From Vacuolonema iberomarrocanum LEGE 07170 (GTDB taxonomy: Bacteria; Cyanobacteriota; Cyanobacteriia; Elainellales; Elainellaceae): 64,000 bases of DNA. Below the pieces are notes generated by a model. That model did no database searches and had not been told where the DNA came from. It saw only the letters and a list, made by a program, of their open reading frames with translations. The position numbers and the translations under genes were made by a program. Below are positions 54,042-63,307 of this stretch, one piece after another (the stretch's first letter is position 1; each line of letters starts with the position of its first letter). The DNA lies in contig JADEXA010000017.1 of assembly GCA_015207365.1 (NCBI GenBank), forward strand, positions 1-64,000, in the 5' to 3' direction.

Positions 54042-55643
54042 TTATGTTGCCTGGATGCGTGTGGCGATCGCCTGCACCACATGATGAGCCGACAGCACAG
54101 AGCCTTCTTGCCATCCTGTCAGGTAGCTCAAATGCTCACCTGCCAGGTAGATGGGGCCATCCGGCTCTAGCAGTAGAGGGTAGGCCGTTTCTCGTGCTTC
54201 ATCCGACCATTCAGCCCAGCCTCCCAATTGATAGGGCAATTTGCCCCAGCCAACGCTCATCCCCGTTGACCGATTGACCTCTGCCCCATAGTTGGGATGG
54301 ATGCGATTCCCTTCGGCGATCGCTTGCTCCAGTCGTTGCTCTAGCGACTGAGCGGCAAAGGCATCACTGACGTCGTTGTCCCAAATGTAAGCACCTACGA
54401 TGACGCCTTTCTGGTTATGAAACCCGCCTGCGGGATACCAGAGCTGGGTAATGGCTTGATCGGTCCAGGAAATGCCGCCGTAGATTTGATAGTCTTCTTC
54501 CCAAAAGCGACGATCGCACTGAAATGCAACCTTCACCGCATTGTTGTAGTCACAGGCGGCGATCGCATTTTGGAAGGGGGGGGAAAAGTCTGTTTCCAGT
54601 CCGGCCAATACCTTGAGAGGGAGAGTACAAATGGCAAACGCGGCGTCCAAGGCTTGCTCAGAGCCACTGGCATCGGTGTAGACAACCCGCACCCCTTCTG
54701 GGGTTTTACGAAGCTGCTGCACTACTGCGTTGTACTCGATCAAGTTGCCCACTTGGCGCTCAAATGCTTTGGCGATCTGATCCATGCCACCGACGGGTTG
54801 CAGCATCGTTGCTGCCTGGTTAAAGCCCTCGCCAAAGTGCATTTTGTAGCGCCAGAAATCAGACTTCAGCAACTCTGTCAGCTCCAGCGGCTCATTTTCT
54901 TCGCCACTCTGGAGCATTGCTCCTGGGGCTGTGGTATAGCCTGCCCGACTCGACCCCGTGTAGGTGTCGTCGCTTGATAGGTTGCCAAAGCGTCGCACAA
55001 ACTCCAGCACCATTTCTTTGTCGTCTGGCGTCAGCTCCTGATCCAGTGCATTCTGGTTTAAAGCTTTTGCCAAAAGCTCTGCAATGTAGCCCCGGCTATC
55101 ATTGACAACCCGCCGATTCAGCACGGGTTCTCCACCAAATGCGCCGTCATTCTGGAAATAGGCTGCACGGTTCTCATTCACAATGACCTCTAGCGGTACG
55201 CCAAAGGCCTTGCAGTAGTTCAAAATACCCTGGTGGTGATAGGGAATCCGGGCGGGGCCGGGGTTGAAGTAGAGGGAGCTATCATCGTCGAAGTCGCATA
55301 CCTGGCGGCTATCCATTTCTTCGATCGCATCACCCTGACGCACTGTCCAGCAGCGTCCTCCAGCATAATCCTGAGCTTCGAGGATCGTGCATTCATAGCC
55401 AGCTTTATTGAGTTCGTAGGCGGCTGTCATCCCGGCAAGTCCTGCCCCGAGAATGGCGACGGTTGTACCTCGACCGGATTCTGCAGGTAACTCTGGTGGT
55501 TCGGTTGCCTTGGCTGGAGCGGCCATCAGCCCCATGGCTTCCATCACATTATGGACGGCGACCGCGCCACCTGCGCCACCGACCATCTGTAAAAAGCGGC
55601 GACGGGTAGGTGTTAGTCTACCCCATGGATTGGCGTTTCTCAT
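54042..55643 (-). CDS. Tat-exported flavin monoamine / L-amino-acid oxidase family protein
   Basis: 533 residues from ATG 55643, which has AAGGAGAA upstream; a longer frame to 55769 is not credible. A twin-arginine signal, TPTRRRFLQMVGGAGGAVAVH, is followed by the FAD motif VAILGAGLAGMTAAYELNKAGYECTILEA and GGRCWTVR. The C-terminal FAD block is GPIYLAGEHLSYLTGWQEGSVLSAHHV. The family oxidises amines or amino acids to imines, releasing hydrogen peroxide. Together with the downstream exported RidA it forms a plausible oxidise-then-hydrolyse pair outside the cytoplasm. The substrate specificity is not readable. Confidence 0.92.
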   Translation of the reverse strand: MRNANPWGRLTPTRRRFLQMVGGAGGAVAVHNVMEAMGLMAAPAKATEPPELPAESGRGTTVAILGAGLAGMTAAYELNKAGYECTILEAQDYAGGRCWTVRQGDAIEEMDSRQVCDFDDDSSLYFNPGPARIPYHHQGILNYCKAFGVPLEVIVNENRAAYFQNDGAFGGEPVLNRRVVNDSRGYIAELLAKALNQNALDQELTPDDKEMVLEFVRRFGNLSSDDTYTGSSRAGYTTAPGAMLQSGEENEPLELTELLKSDFWRYKMHFGEGFNQAATMLQPVGGMDQIAKAFERQVGNLIEYNAVVQQLRKTPEGVRVVYTDASGSEQALDAAFAICTLPLKVLAGLETDFSPPFQNAIAACDYNNAVKVAFQCDRRFWEEDYQIYGGISWTDQAITQLWYPAGGFHNQKGVIVGAYIWDNDVSDAFAAQSLEQRLEQAIAEGNRIHPNYGAEVNRSTGMSVGWGKLPYQLGGWAEWSDEARETAYPLLLEPDGPIYLAGEHLSYLTGWQEGSVLSAHHVVQAIATRIQAT

Positions 55644-55981
55644 GCAATTCGTTCTCCTTACCCTGAAACATGAAGAGATGCCCAATGCGTGGAGTGGATC
55701 CTTCCACGCAACCATCGATCCAAAGTCATTTGAGAGGAGAGCAAACGTCTGCATCATCAGGAGTAACAAAGTTGTTACAACTTTGGCGCAGATAAGGCTT
55801 TGGAGACTAGATGGTTAGGGTATTCAGAAGTCAGGTTAGCGAGTGTTTTCAGGAAAAACTGTTGGCCAAATGGCAGATATAATTACTAATGTATGCAGTC
55901 TACGAATAACTTAATTTTCTTTTGAAAAAGCCTCTAAAACCTATCATGAAACAATCACAAATATTTCAATATGCCGTTAGT

Positions 55982-56076
55982 TATAGCGCTATGCGTGTTA
56001 GTTAAGTACGGTTGTGTGGGGCGCGTCGCGCCCCACACAACCGTTGCTGTGCTTAATGCGGTTGCACACCGCTATA
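55982..56076 (+). mobile_element. Family A palindromic element, copy 4
   Basis: A 95-bp copy nearly identical to copy 1 (29412-29506), with a different central base (T instead of C) and TGCGTG for TGCGCG in the outer arm. It lies in the 906-bp gap 55644-56549, which also holds the family D element at 56359 and no supported gene. Confidence 0.85.
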
Positions 56077-56358
56077 AATAACTTTTGGCAGACTGATGTA
56101 AATAGATGAACTGTTTATGGAAAGCAGAATTAGACAGTTCACTTTGAGCGTTCAGCTATATGCAAGCTTGCATCATTCAAACTCATTAAAATGTGGACAG
56201 ATAATTTATAAGCTTCGAGTGTTTTGACTACGAAATACATCTAAATAATGTTCAAATTAGGCTGAGACGATCAGGCTCTTTGATAATCAGGCTTCGGACG
56301 AGTAGAAGTCTGCCACTGCTCAGGAAAGCTTTGTCTGCGCCGATTCGGTTAAGTTCAA

Positions 56359-56422
56359 AGGACTTACATACAAAACAAGGGCGTCCGTTTTGTAGAGCGG
56401 ACGCCCTTGCACAAGAAGTCCT
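56359..56422. repeat. Palindromic element with AGGACTTAC ends, family D-like
   Basis: A 64-bp element with ends AGGACTTAC and AAGAAGTCCT. The inner stem is CAAGGGCGTCCG (56376-56387) with CGGACGCCCTTG (56398-56409). The short frame 56280-56468 that crosses it is not a credible gene. Confidence 0.65.
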
Positions 56423-56549
56423 CGGAGACTTCCGCCGTTCTCTAGAGTTGATGGAAGGGGGCTATTAACTCCCTTATCCTGCGCCACAGCGACGGAATCA
56501 ATGCAGATGAAAAGTTCTTTGTTCGTAGGAACGTTTGAGGACGATCGCC

Positions 56550-58373
56550 CTATCCCACTAGCTCTTTCTCTGCCTGCCGTGCCTTGATGCTGTCTAACTT
56601 TGCGGTCGGAATCGACTCGATCAGTTGGCGTGTGTATTCCTCTTGGGGGTGGTTGTAGACCGCATCGGCGGGTCCCATTTCTTCGATGTGGCCGCTGTTC
56701 ATTACCATGATGCGATCGCTCACAAACTTGACCACACTGAGGTCGTGGGAGATGAAGATGTAGGTCAAGCCGAATTCTTTTTGGAGGTCTTTAAGGAGGT
56801 TCAAGACCTGCGCTTGTACCGACACATCCAGCGCAGAAACCGACTCATCGCAGATGATGAAGCTGGGTTCACAGGCGAGGGCACGGGCAATACAAATCCG
56901 TTGTCGCTGTCCGCCAGAGAACTCGTGGGGCATACGACCGAGGGCGCTAGAGTCCAACCCTACCCGGTTGAGTAAGTCGACCGCGCGATCGCGTCGTGCT
57001 TCTTCCGAGTCATACAGGTTGTGGATGATCATTGGCTCCATCAACGCGGCTCCAATTGTTTGCCGCCCATTGAGTGATCCGTAGGGATTCTGGAAGATAA
57101 TCTGCATCCGGCGGCGGAGCTGCCGCATCGATGTCTCATCTAGCTCTATGACCGACTGCCCATCGAAGATAATCTCACCCGCAGTGGGCTCAATCAGCCG
57201 CAGCAGACACCGACTCAGGGTTGATTTGCCACAGCCCGACTCGCCGACCAACCCTAGGGTTTCGCCGGGATAGACCTCAAAGGACACATCATCGACGGCA
57301 TTCAGCACCGAGGCTTTGCTGAAAAACCCACGGCGCACTGGGAAGGCTTTTGTCAGGTTCCGCACGGTCAGCAGGGGAGCTTGCTGTTGTAAGGCATCGT
57401 AGTGTGCTTGGGTTTCGGTCGGGCTGACCTGCTCTAACAACGCTTGTTCTTCTTCAGAACTATGAACTTTGGAGTGAATTTCTAGCTCACCACTCTCGTT
57501 GGTGGTAACGGTCATGAAGTCAGACACGGTGGGCAAGCGCTTGAGCCGCTGATCGGGACGCGGGCGGCAGTTTAGTAAGCCTTGGGTGTAGGGGTGTTGG
57601 GGGCGGGCGAAGAGCTCATAGACCGGAGCTGTTTCGACGGCATGGCCACGATACATCACCACCACCCGATCGGCGATTTCGGCTACCACGCCCATGTCGT
57701 GGGTGATGAAGATGACGGACATATCCCGGCGTTGCTGAATTTCGCGCAACAGCTCCAGAATCGTTGCCTGGATTGTTACGTCCAAAGCGGTGGTCGGTTC
57801 GTCGGCAATCAGCACAGATGGGTTGCCTGCCAGTGCCATGGCAATCATGACCCGCTGCTGCTGCCCCCCAGATAGCTGGTGAGGAAAGCGGTTAACGATA
57901 CCTTCTGGATCGGGAAGTTGGACTTCACGGAAGAGGGCGATCGCTCTTTCCTTGGCCTCTTCCCGGCTTACCTGCTGATGCAGCCGAATGGCTTCTGTCA
58001 CCTGATTGCCACAGGTATAGACCGGATTGAGTGAACTCAACGGCTCCTGGAAAATCATGGAGATGATGCCGCCCCGATAGCTGCGCCGTTCTTCGTTGTC
58101 CAGAGCCAATAGGTTAAGCGGTTTGGCATCCGGTTGATTTGGGTCACGAAACAGGATCTCTCCAGTCTGGATAGCTTTGGTCGGTAACAAACCGATGACT
58201 CCCAAAGAGGTAACCGATTTTCCAGAGCCAGATTCACCAACGATCGCCAGCGTTTCTCCGGGGTTTAACACAAAAGAAATTTGGCTGACAGCCTCTACCG
58301 TTTCGACTTTGCTACGAAACTCGACAGAAAACTGGCGCACATCTAAAACAGGCAACGGGGCGGATGAATTCAC
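56550..58373 (-). CDS. Fused double-ATPase subunit of a family-5 ABC importer
   Basis: A 607-residue protein equivalent to DppD and DppF joined, as in GsiA. First cassette: [39 protein letters not shown]. Second cassette from about residue 335: [28 protein letters not shown], ending in the oligopeptide tail. The start is GTG 58373. A charged linker (about 285-330) lies between the cassettes. It is divergent from the binding protein and permeases at 58925-62979, which lack their own ATPase, so this most likely drives that importer. Confidence 0.93.
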   Translation of the reverse strand: MNSSAPLPVLDVRQFSVEFRSKVETVEAVSQISFVLNPGETLAIVGESGSGKSVTSLGVIGLLPTKAIQTGEILFRDPNQPDAKPLNLLALDNEERRSYRGGIISMIFQEPLSSLNPVYTCGNQVTEAIRLHQQVSREEAKERAIALFREVQLPDPEGIVNRFPHQLSGGQQQRVMIAMALAGNPSVLIADEPTTALDVTIQATILELLREIQQRRDMSVIFITHDMGVVAEIADRVVVMYRGHAVETAPVYELFARPQHPYTQGLLNCRPRPDQRLKRLPTVSDFMTVTTNESGELEIHSKVHSSEEEQALLEQVSPTETQAHYDALQQQAPLLTVRNLTKAFPVRRGFFSKASVLNAVDDVSFEVYPGETLGLVGESGCGKSTLSRCLLRLIEPTAGEIIFDGQSVIELDETSMRQLRRRMQIIFQNPYGSLNGRQTIGAALMEPMIIHNLYDSEEARRDRAVDLLNRVGLDSSALGRMPHEFSGGQRQRICIARALACEPSFIICDESVSALDVSVQAQVLNLLKDLQKEFGLTYIFISHDLSVVKFVSDRIMVMNSGHIEEMGPADAVYNHPQEEYTRQLIESIPTAKLDSIKARQAEKELVG

Positions 58374-58924
58374 AATTCTTAAGAACCTTTGTTAGTTAAA
58401 GAGTGATGAACAGGAGTAGCCACTATCTGGTAGCAATCCTTCACAAAAAGGTGAGAAAGGAATATATCAGATCGCAGTCCCTAGGACAGAACCCTGAGCC
58501 AGGTTTTTGTCAGGGGATCGCACGATCTTACAGCAGCGGTTCTCTGCATCAGCTAGACCAGAATGATTTGGTAATGTAGCAGCAATTGCCTATCTGAACT
58601 GTTCTTTAGAAGCAAAATTTAATCCTTGTCTGACAATTAAAAATCCTCCTTTTGAGAGGATTTTCCAGTGTTTCTTAAAACATTCTGTGAAAAATCGAGC
58701 TGATAGACACAACTTCAGCTAAGCTCCTTTAATCGGTTAATTCTACTTTTGTAGCCATTCACCCTACTTCGTTTGTGGGATTGCAGTATGGTAATTTGCG
58801 ACTAATATCATTACCCTGTCTGCTGAATTTTTATGATGGAGATTTAGGTCGCCCTATCATTCAATGGTAGGTTTTCTCCACATAATTTATTGCGGTACAC
58901 GCACATTTTGAAAAGGAGTTTTGA
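58374..58924. promoter_or_regulatory. Divergent control region of the second peptide importer
   Basis: 551 bp without a gene. A small hairpin, AAAATCCTC with GAGGATTTT (58640-58664), lies near the middle. Promoters for both the ATPase and the binding-protein genes must be here; I could not assign -10/-35 boxes with confidence. Confidence 0.35.
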
Positions 58925-60589
58925 ATGCGGATCTGGCGCAAACTTTTTAGATTCGTGAGTTTGGCGATCGTTACCTGTGGTTTGGCGATCGCCCTGGTTA
59001 ATTGTGGTAGCCCCACCGATACGACCACTTCAGAGGTCGATCCGGCAGCAGCGCCGGAGGGTGGTGCAGAAACGACGGCATTGGTCTATGGTTCTGGCGG
59101 GCAGCCTGTCAATCTAGAGCCGGGGAATATCACCGATGGCAACTCGATTATTGTTCAACAACAAATTTACGACCGTCTGATTGACTTTGAGCCAGGGACA
59201 ACCGATTTGGTTCCATCCCTGGCAGAAGAATGGACGTCTTCTGAGGATGGCTTGACCTGGACATTCACGTTGCGTGAAGGCGTGATGTTCCACGATGGCA
59301 CGGAATTCAACGCAGAAGCCGTGGCATTTAATATCAATCGCTGGTGGGATCCGGAATTTGAGTTTGGCTACCGCGATGCGGGTCGGCTCTATGAAATTTG
59401 GGGCTATCTCTTTGGTGGTGAAAGAGGATCGGAAGACTCTATCCTTGCCGATGTTGTTGTGACGGGAGACTATAGCCTTGATCTGGTGCTGAACCAACCG
59501 TTTGCGGCGTTGCCTGCCGCACTGGCATCCGGTTACTTTGGCATTGCGAGCCCGACGGCGATTCAAGCGGGGACTGACTATGGCACACCCTCGGGTGCGG
59601 CCATTGGTACGGGGCCATTTGTGTTTGAGGAATGGCGTTCGGGCGATCGCATCGTCTTGAGTGCGAACCCTGAATATTGGAATGAAGGGTTCCCCGTTGA
59701 GGAGCAGTTGGTCATTACGTTTGTGGAAGATCCAGCGGCACGTCTGGCGCAATTGCGGGCAGGAACTCTCGACTTCACCGTGGATCTGACTCCAGACCAG
59801 CTAGCGGAAATCGAAGGGGATACCAACCTGGAAGCGGTCTATCGCCCATCGTTCAACGTTGGTTATCTGGCACTCAACCCTAGCTATGAGCCCCTCGCGA
59901 CCCCAGAAGTTCGGCAGGCGATCGCCATGGCCATCAACAAGCCTGCCATCGTTGAAGCCTTTTGGGGTGAACTGGGCCTGACCGATGGTCACTTCACGCC
60001 GCCTTCGATGGAAGAGTACCAATCGGCTGCCGTCGATGACTATGAGTACAACCCCGATACAGCTCGGCAAATGCTGGCGGATGCGGGCTACCCCGATGGC
60101 TTTGAACTAGAACTGTGGTATATGCCTGTCAGTCGTCCTTACTTCCCCAACCCTAAGCCGATTGCGGAAGCGTTTGCGGCAGAACTGAGCACCATCGGCA
60201 TCAATGTTACTCTCCAGACCAAAGACTGGGGCGCGTATCTAGAAGATCGCAACACGCCTCCTGGTTTCCAGTCATTCATGTTGGGATGGACGGGTGACTA
60301 TGGTGACCCCGACAACTTCCTCTATGCCCACTTTGGCCCCGGTGCAACCGATGACATTGGCAAATGGGAAGATGAGCAGGTCTTTAGTCTGCTGAATGAT
60401 GCTCGTGCTGAAAGTGATCCAGACGCTCGTGCTGAGATGTATGCTCAGGTAGATGAGATCTTGTTCAACGAAGCGCTGCGGATTCCCATTGTTCACTCGC
60501 AACCACTGCTGGCCAAGCGCAGCAATATTAGCGACTGGACGCCTAGCCCACTCGGTTCCGAGTCCTTTGAGGCGATTGAGAAATCCTAA
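58925..60589 (+). CDS. Peptide ABC transporter substrate-binding lipoprotein, family 5
   Basis: 554 residues from ATG 58925, preceded by AAAAGGAG. The lipoprotein signal ends in ALVNC (Cys27). Family-5 blocks: LVPSLAEEWTSSEDGLTWTFTLREGVMFHDGTEFNAEAVAFNINRWWDP, GTGPFVFEEWRSGDRIVLSANPEYW, TPEVRQAIAMAINKPAIVEAFW. The GDYGDPDNFLYAHFG segment near the C-terminus is typical of dipeptide- or glutathione-type receptors. It heads a plus-strand set with two permeases. Confidence 0.95.
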   Translation: MRIWRKLFRFVSLAIVTCGLAIALVNCGSPTDTTTSEVDPAAAPEGGAETTALVYGSGGQPVNLEPGNITDGNSIIVQQQIYDRLIDFEPGTTDLVPSLAEEWTSSEDGLTWTFTLREGVMFHDGTEFNAEAVAFNINRWWDPEFEFGYRDAGRLYEIWGYLFGGERGSEDSILADVVVTGDYSLDLVLNQPFAALPAALASGYFGIASPTAIQAGTDYGTPSGAAIGTGPFVFEEWRSGDRIVLSANPEYWNEGFPVEEQLVITFVEDPAARLAQLRAGTLDFTVDLTPDQLAEIEGDTNLEAVYRPSFNVGYLALNPSYEPLATPEVRQAIAMAINKPAIVEAFWGELGLTDGHFTPPSMEEYQSAAVDDYEYNPDTARQMLADAGYPDGFELELWYMPVSRPYFPNPKPIAEAFAAELSTIGINVTLQTKDWGAYLEDRNTPPGFQSFMLGWTGDYGDPDNFLYAHFGPGATDDIGKWEDEQVFSLLNDARAESDPDARAEMYAQVDEILFNEALRIPIVHSQPLLAKRSNISDWTPSPLGSESFEAIEKS

Positions 60590-60610
60590 CGATCGCATGG
60601 TTAAGTAAGT

Positions 60611-60634
60611 CCCCCTTCTTAAGAGAGAAGGGGG
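60611..60634 (+). terminator. Hairpin downstream of the binding-protein gene
   Basis: CCCCCTTCT pairs with AGAAGGGGG around TAAGAG, 21 bases past the stop. No strong T run follows. It may attenuate, so that the permease genes 300 bp further on are less expressed. The 60590-60937 gap otherwise shows no gene. Confidence 0.5.
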
Positions 60635-60937
60635 ATTCAAATACAGCTTTCATGTATCCTCCCTGATAATGTTTCAGCTCTAACGTTGTAAACAAGGCGA
60701 GCCGTTCCCCATCACGGAATTCGGCTTTGAGCGATCGCTGTATCCAACAAATCAATCTCGATGCATTCTTCGGGTGGGCATTGCCCACCCATTCTCGAAT
60801 AGATGTAGGTAAAGCTTTCTGCACGACCAATCGACCGTATGTGTCAAAGTCAAGTGCTCTCGAAGTAGCTTTGTCAAGCGCTGCCTGCTCTATATCGCAT
60901 TACTTTTTCCTTCTTACTTCTTACATTCCAAACCACT

Positions 60938-61948
60938 ATGGGTCGCTATATTTTTCGTCGTCTGCTAAACCTCATCCCCGTGTTGTTTGGCATCACGTTG
61001 CTGGTGTTTCTGTTCCTGCATCTGATTCCTGGCGATCCAGCCATCGTCATGCTGGGCGATCGCGCCACCCCCGATCAAGTTGAAGCTTTGCGAGAACGCA
61101 TGGGCTTAAACGAGCCGTTGCCACTGCAATACCTGGCATTTCTAGGTAACTTAGTGCGGTTTGACCTAGGGAGCAGCATTTTCACGGGTGTTCCCATCAT
61201 TCGGGAAATTTTGATTCGTTGGCCTGCAACCTTTGAACTATCCGTTGCAGCTATGCTCATTGCTTTGGTGCTCGGCATTCCTGCCGGAGTTTTGGCGGCG
61301 GTTCGCAAAAATAGCTGGCTCGACAACCTGACGATGAGTGGGTCACTCATCGGCGTTTCCATGCCTGTTTACTGGCTCGGTTTGCTGCTAGTTTACCTGT
61401 TTGCCGTCAACCTGCAATGGTTGCCGCCCAGTGGACGAATTAGTGTCGATGCGGGTCTTTCCTTCGAACCCATTACAGGCTTCTACTTGTTCGATACCTT
61501 GATCCAAGGTGACTTTGCTGCTTTTCAGGATGTGTTGGCACACCTGGCTCTGCCCGCACTTACCCTCAGCACCATTCCTCTAGCAATTTTGGCGCGCATT
61601 ACTCGCAGTGCGATGCTGGAAGTATTGTCCCAAGATTACATCCGCACGGCGCGTGCCAAGGGCTTGCTAGAACTGCGGGTGATCTTCAAACATGCCCTGA
61701 AAAATGCCATGCTTCCAGTGATTACTATCGTCGGGCTAGAGTTTGGTACCTTGCTCGGCGGCGCAATTCTAACCGAAACAATTTTTTCGTGGCCTGGCAT
61801 TGGCAAATGGATTTACGAAGGCATTCTTAGCCGAGACTACCCTGTGGTGCAGGGCGGTGTCATTTTCGTGGCGACCGCTTTTGTGCTGATCAACTTGCTG
61901 GTTGATTTGTCCTATGCTCTCCTCGATCCGCGAATTCAGTACAAGTAA
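60938..61948 (+). CDS. Peptide ABC transporter permease, DppB-like
   Basis: 336 residues from ATG 60938. DppB markers: RLLNLIPVLFGITLLVFLFLHLIPGDPAIVMLG, LNEPLPLQYLAFLGNLVRFDLGSSIF, EAA loop IRTARAKGLLELRVIFKHALKNAMLPVI, and the tail LLVDLSYALLDPRIQYK. Pairs with the DppC-like permease 143 bp downstream. Confidence 0.95.
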   Translation: MGRYIFRRLLNLIPVLFGITLLVFLFLHLIPGDPAIVMLGDRATPDQVEALRERMGLNEPLPLQYLAFLGNLVRFDLGSSIFTGVPIIREILIRWPATFELSVAAMLIALVLGIPAGVLAAVRKNSWLDNLTMSGSLIGVSMPVYWLGLLLVYLFAVNLQWLPPSGRISVDAGLSFEPITGFYLFDTLIQGDFAAFQDVLAHLALPALTLSTIPLAILARITRSAMLEVLSQDYIRTARAKGLLELRVIFKHALKNAMLPVITIVGLEFGTLLGGAILTETIFSWPGIGKWIYEGILSRDYPVVQGGVIFVATAFVLINLLVDLSYALLDPRIQYK

Positions 61949-62091
61949 GGGCGTTCATAACGGGCTAATGTGCTGATAGCCACCCAGTTGAGCGATAAGC
62001 CATCATGAGCGGTGGGCGATGCCCACCTTACTGTTTTACTAACCGAACGATTCAAAAACTCCACTTCATTCTTTTTGGTTCTTCATTCCCA

Positions 62092-62979
62092 ATGACCACT
62101 ACCACACCCGCCTCTACTCAGCCTTGGCAGCGCTTTCTAAAGCAGCGATCGGTACAGCGCTTTCTGCAATCGACCTCTGGTCTCATCGGATTAGGCTTGA
62201 CCTTACTGATCGTGCTGATGGCTGCGCTAGCGCCCGTGCTACGCCCCTATGATCCCGCGACCGATCGCAACTATGCTGCCCGCTTACAGTCCCCTGGTGC
62301 TGAGTACTTGTTTGGTACAGACGGCCTGGGACGCGATATTCTGAGCCAGGTCTGGTACGGGTTGCAAACCTCATTGCTCATTGGTTTAGTTGCGGTGGCA
62401 ATTGGGATGGTGCTGGGGGTCGCCCTAGGTTTGCTGGCAGGCTACTTTCGAGGGCGGCTGGAAACAGTGGTGGGCTGGCTCACGGATGTCATGCTGGCGT
62501 TTCCGTCAATTCTGTTGGCGATCGCCATTGTTACAGTTACAGGCCCCAGTGTCGTCAGTGTGATGTTTGCGGTCGGCTTGGTGCAACTGCCCAAATTTAT
62601 CCGCCTTACCCGCAGTATGGTTCTTTCCCTGCGGGAACAGGAGTTTGTGCAAACGGTTCGTGCCTTTGGGGCAACCCCACCGCGCATCATTCTGCGCCAC
62701 ATCTTTCCTGCTAGCCTCGCGCCAATCGTGGTGCAAGCAACGCTGGCAATTGGGACGGCCACTTTAGAAGCAGCAGGACTGGGCTTCCTCGGCCTGGGCG
62801 CACAACCACCCACGCCTGAGCTGGGAACGATGCTTTCTGACGCCTTCAAAGGTGGCTACTCTCTGTCTTCTCCCTGGACGATTCTCTTTCCTGGGCTCTT
62901 CATTACTCTCACGGTGTTGGCCTTTAATTTGCTAGGCGATGGTCTGCGAGATGCGCTCGATCCGAAAGGCGGACGGTAA
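62092..62979 (+). CDS. Peptide ABC transporter permease, DppC-like
   Basis: 295 residues from ATG 62092 (MTTTTPASTQPW); an upstream extension to 62005 is not supported. Markers: LIGLGLTLLIVLMAALAPVLRPYDP, YLFGTDGLGRDILSQVWYG, EAA loop VQTVRAFGATPPRIILRHIFPASLAPIV, and the tail LLGDGLRDALDPKGGR. With the binding protein, DppB partner and fused ATPase it completes an apparently intact importer, unlike the interrupted one at the left. Confidence 0.95.
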   Translation: MTTTTPASTQPWQRFLKQRSVQRFLQSTSGLIGLGLTLLIVLMAALAPVLRPYDPATDRNYAARLQSPGAEYLFGTDGLGRDILSQVWYGLQTSLLIGLVAVAIGMVLGVALGLLAGYFRGRLETVVGWLTDVMLAFPSILLAIAIVTVTGPSVVSVMFAVGLVQLPKFIRLTRSMVLSLREQEFVQTVRAFGATPPRIILRHIFPASLAPIVVQATLAIGTATLEAAGLGFLGLGAQPPTPELGTMLSDAFKGGYSLSSPWTILFPGLFITLTVLAFNLLGDGLRDALDPKGGR

Positions 62980-63092
62980 AGTGATTGTTCAAATGCAATA
63001 GTCCTTTGCCAGTCAATCAGGTTCCAACCATATATCTCATTGAAGGGTCAGCCAGAAATGACAGAGTTCTTTGGCCAATAAAGCCAACCAGT

Positions 63093-63113
63093 CTAAAAGT
63101 CCGGAATTTTAAG
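63093..63113. promoter_or_regulatory. Third CTAAAAGTCC palindrome, candidate partition site
   Basis: CTAAAAGTCCGGAATTTTAAG resembles the two sites before parA (26962 and 27017), with an identical left half and a degenerate right half. It lies in the 328-bp gap between DppC and the GUN4 remnant, which has no gene. Confidence 0.45.
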
Positions 63114-63307
63114 GATAAAAAATTTGATCTGACGAGTGTAAACGACTGGATGTAAAGCAGGATCTGATGGTTTGTAAACATCTGCCATAAGCCGATATTG
63201 ACTGGATAAAACCTGTCTCCAGAAGCCTGTTTCGCTGGGTTAGCGTAAACGTAAACGATCCTACGGCAGGACAATATTTCCAAGCGGTTTGCCTGTCAGT
63301 TTGCCTG

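Noticed and set aside
29412-56076. Family A repeats considered as a CRISPR array
   Set aside because: Copies are tens of kilobases apart with no regular spacers and no cas genes.
56280-56468. 62-residue plus-strand frame
   Set aside because: It runs through a palindromic element (56359-56422), whose arms account for the open frame.
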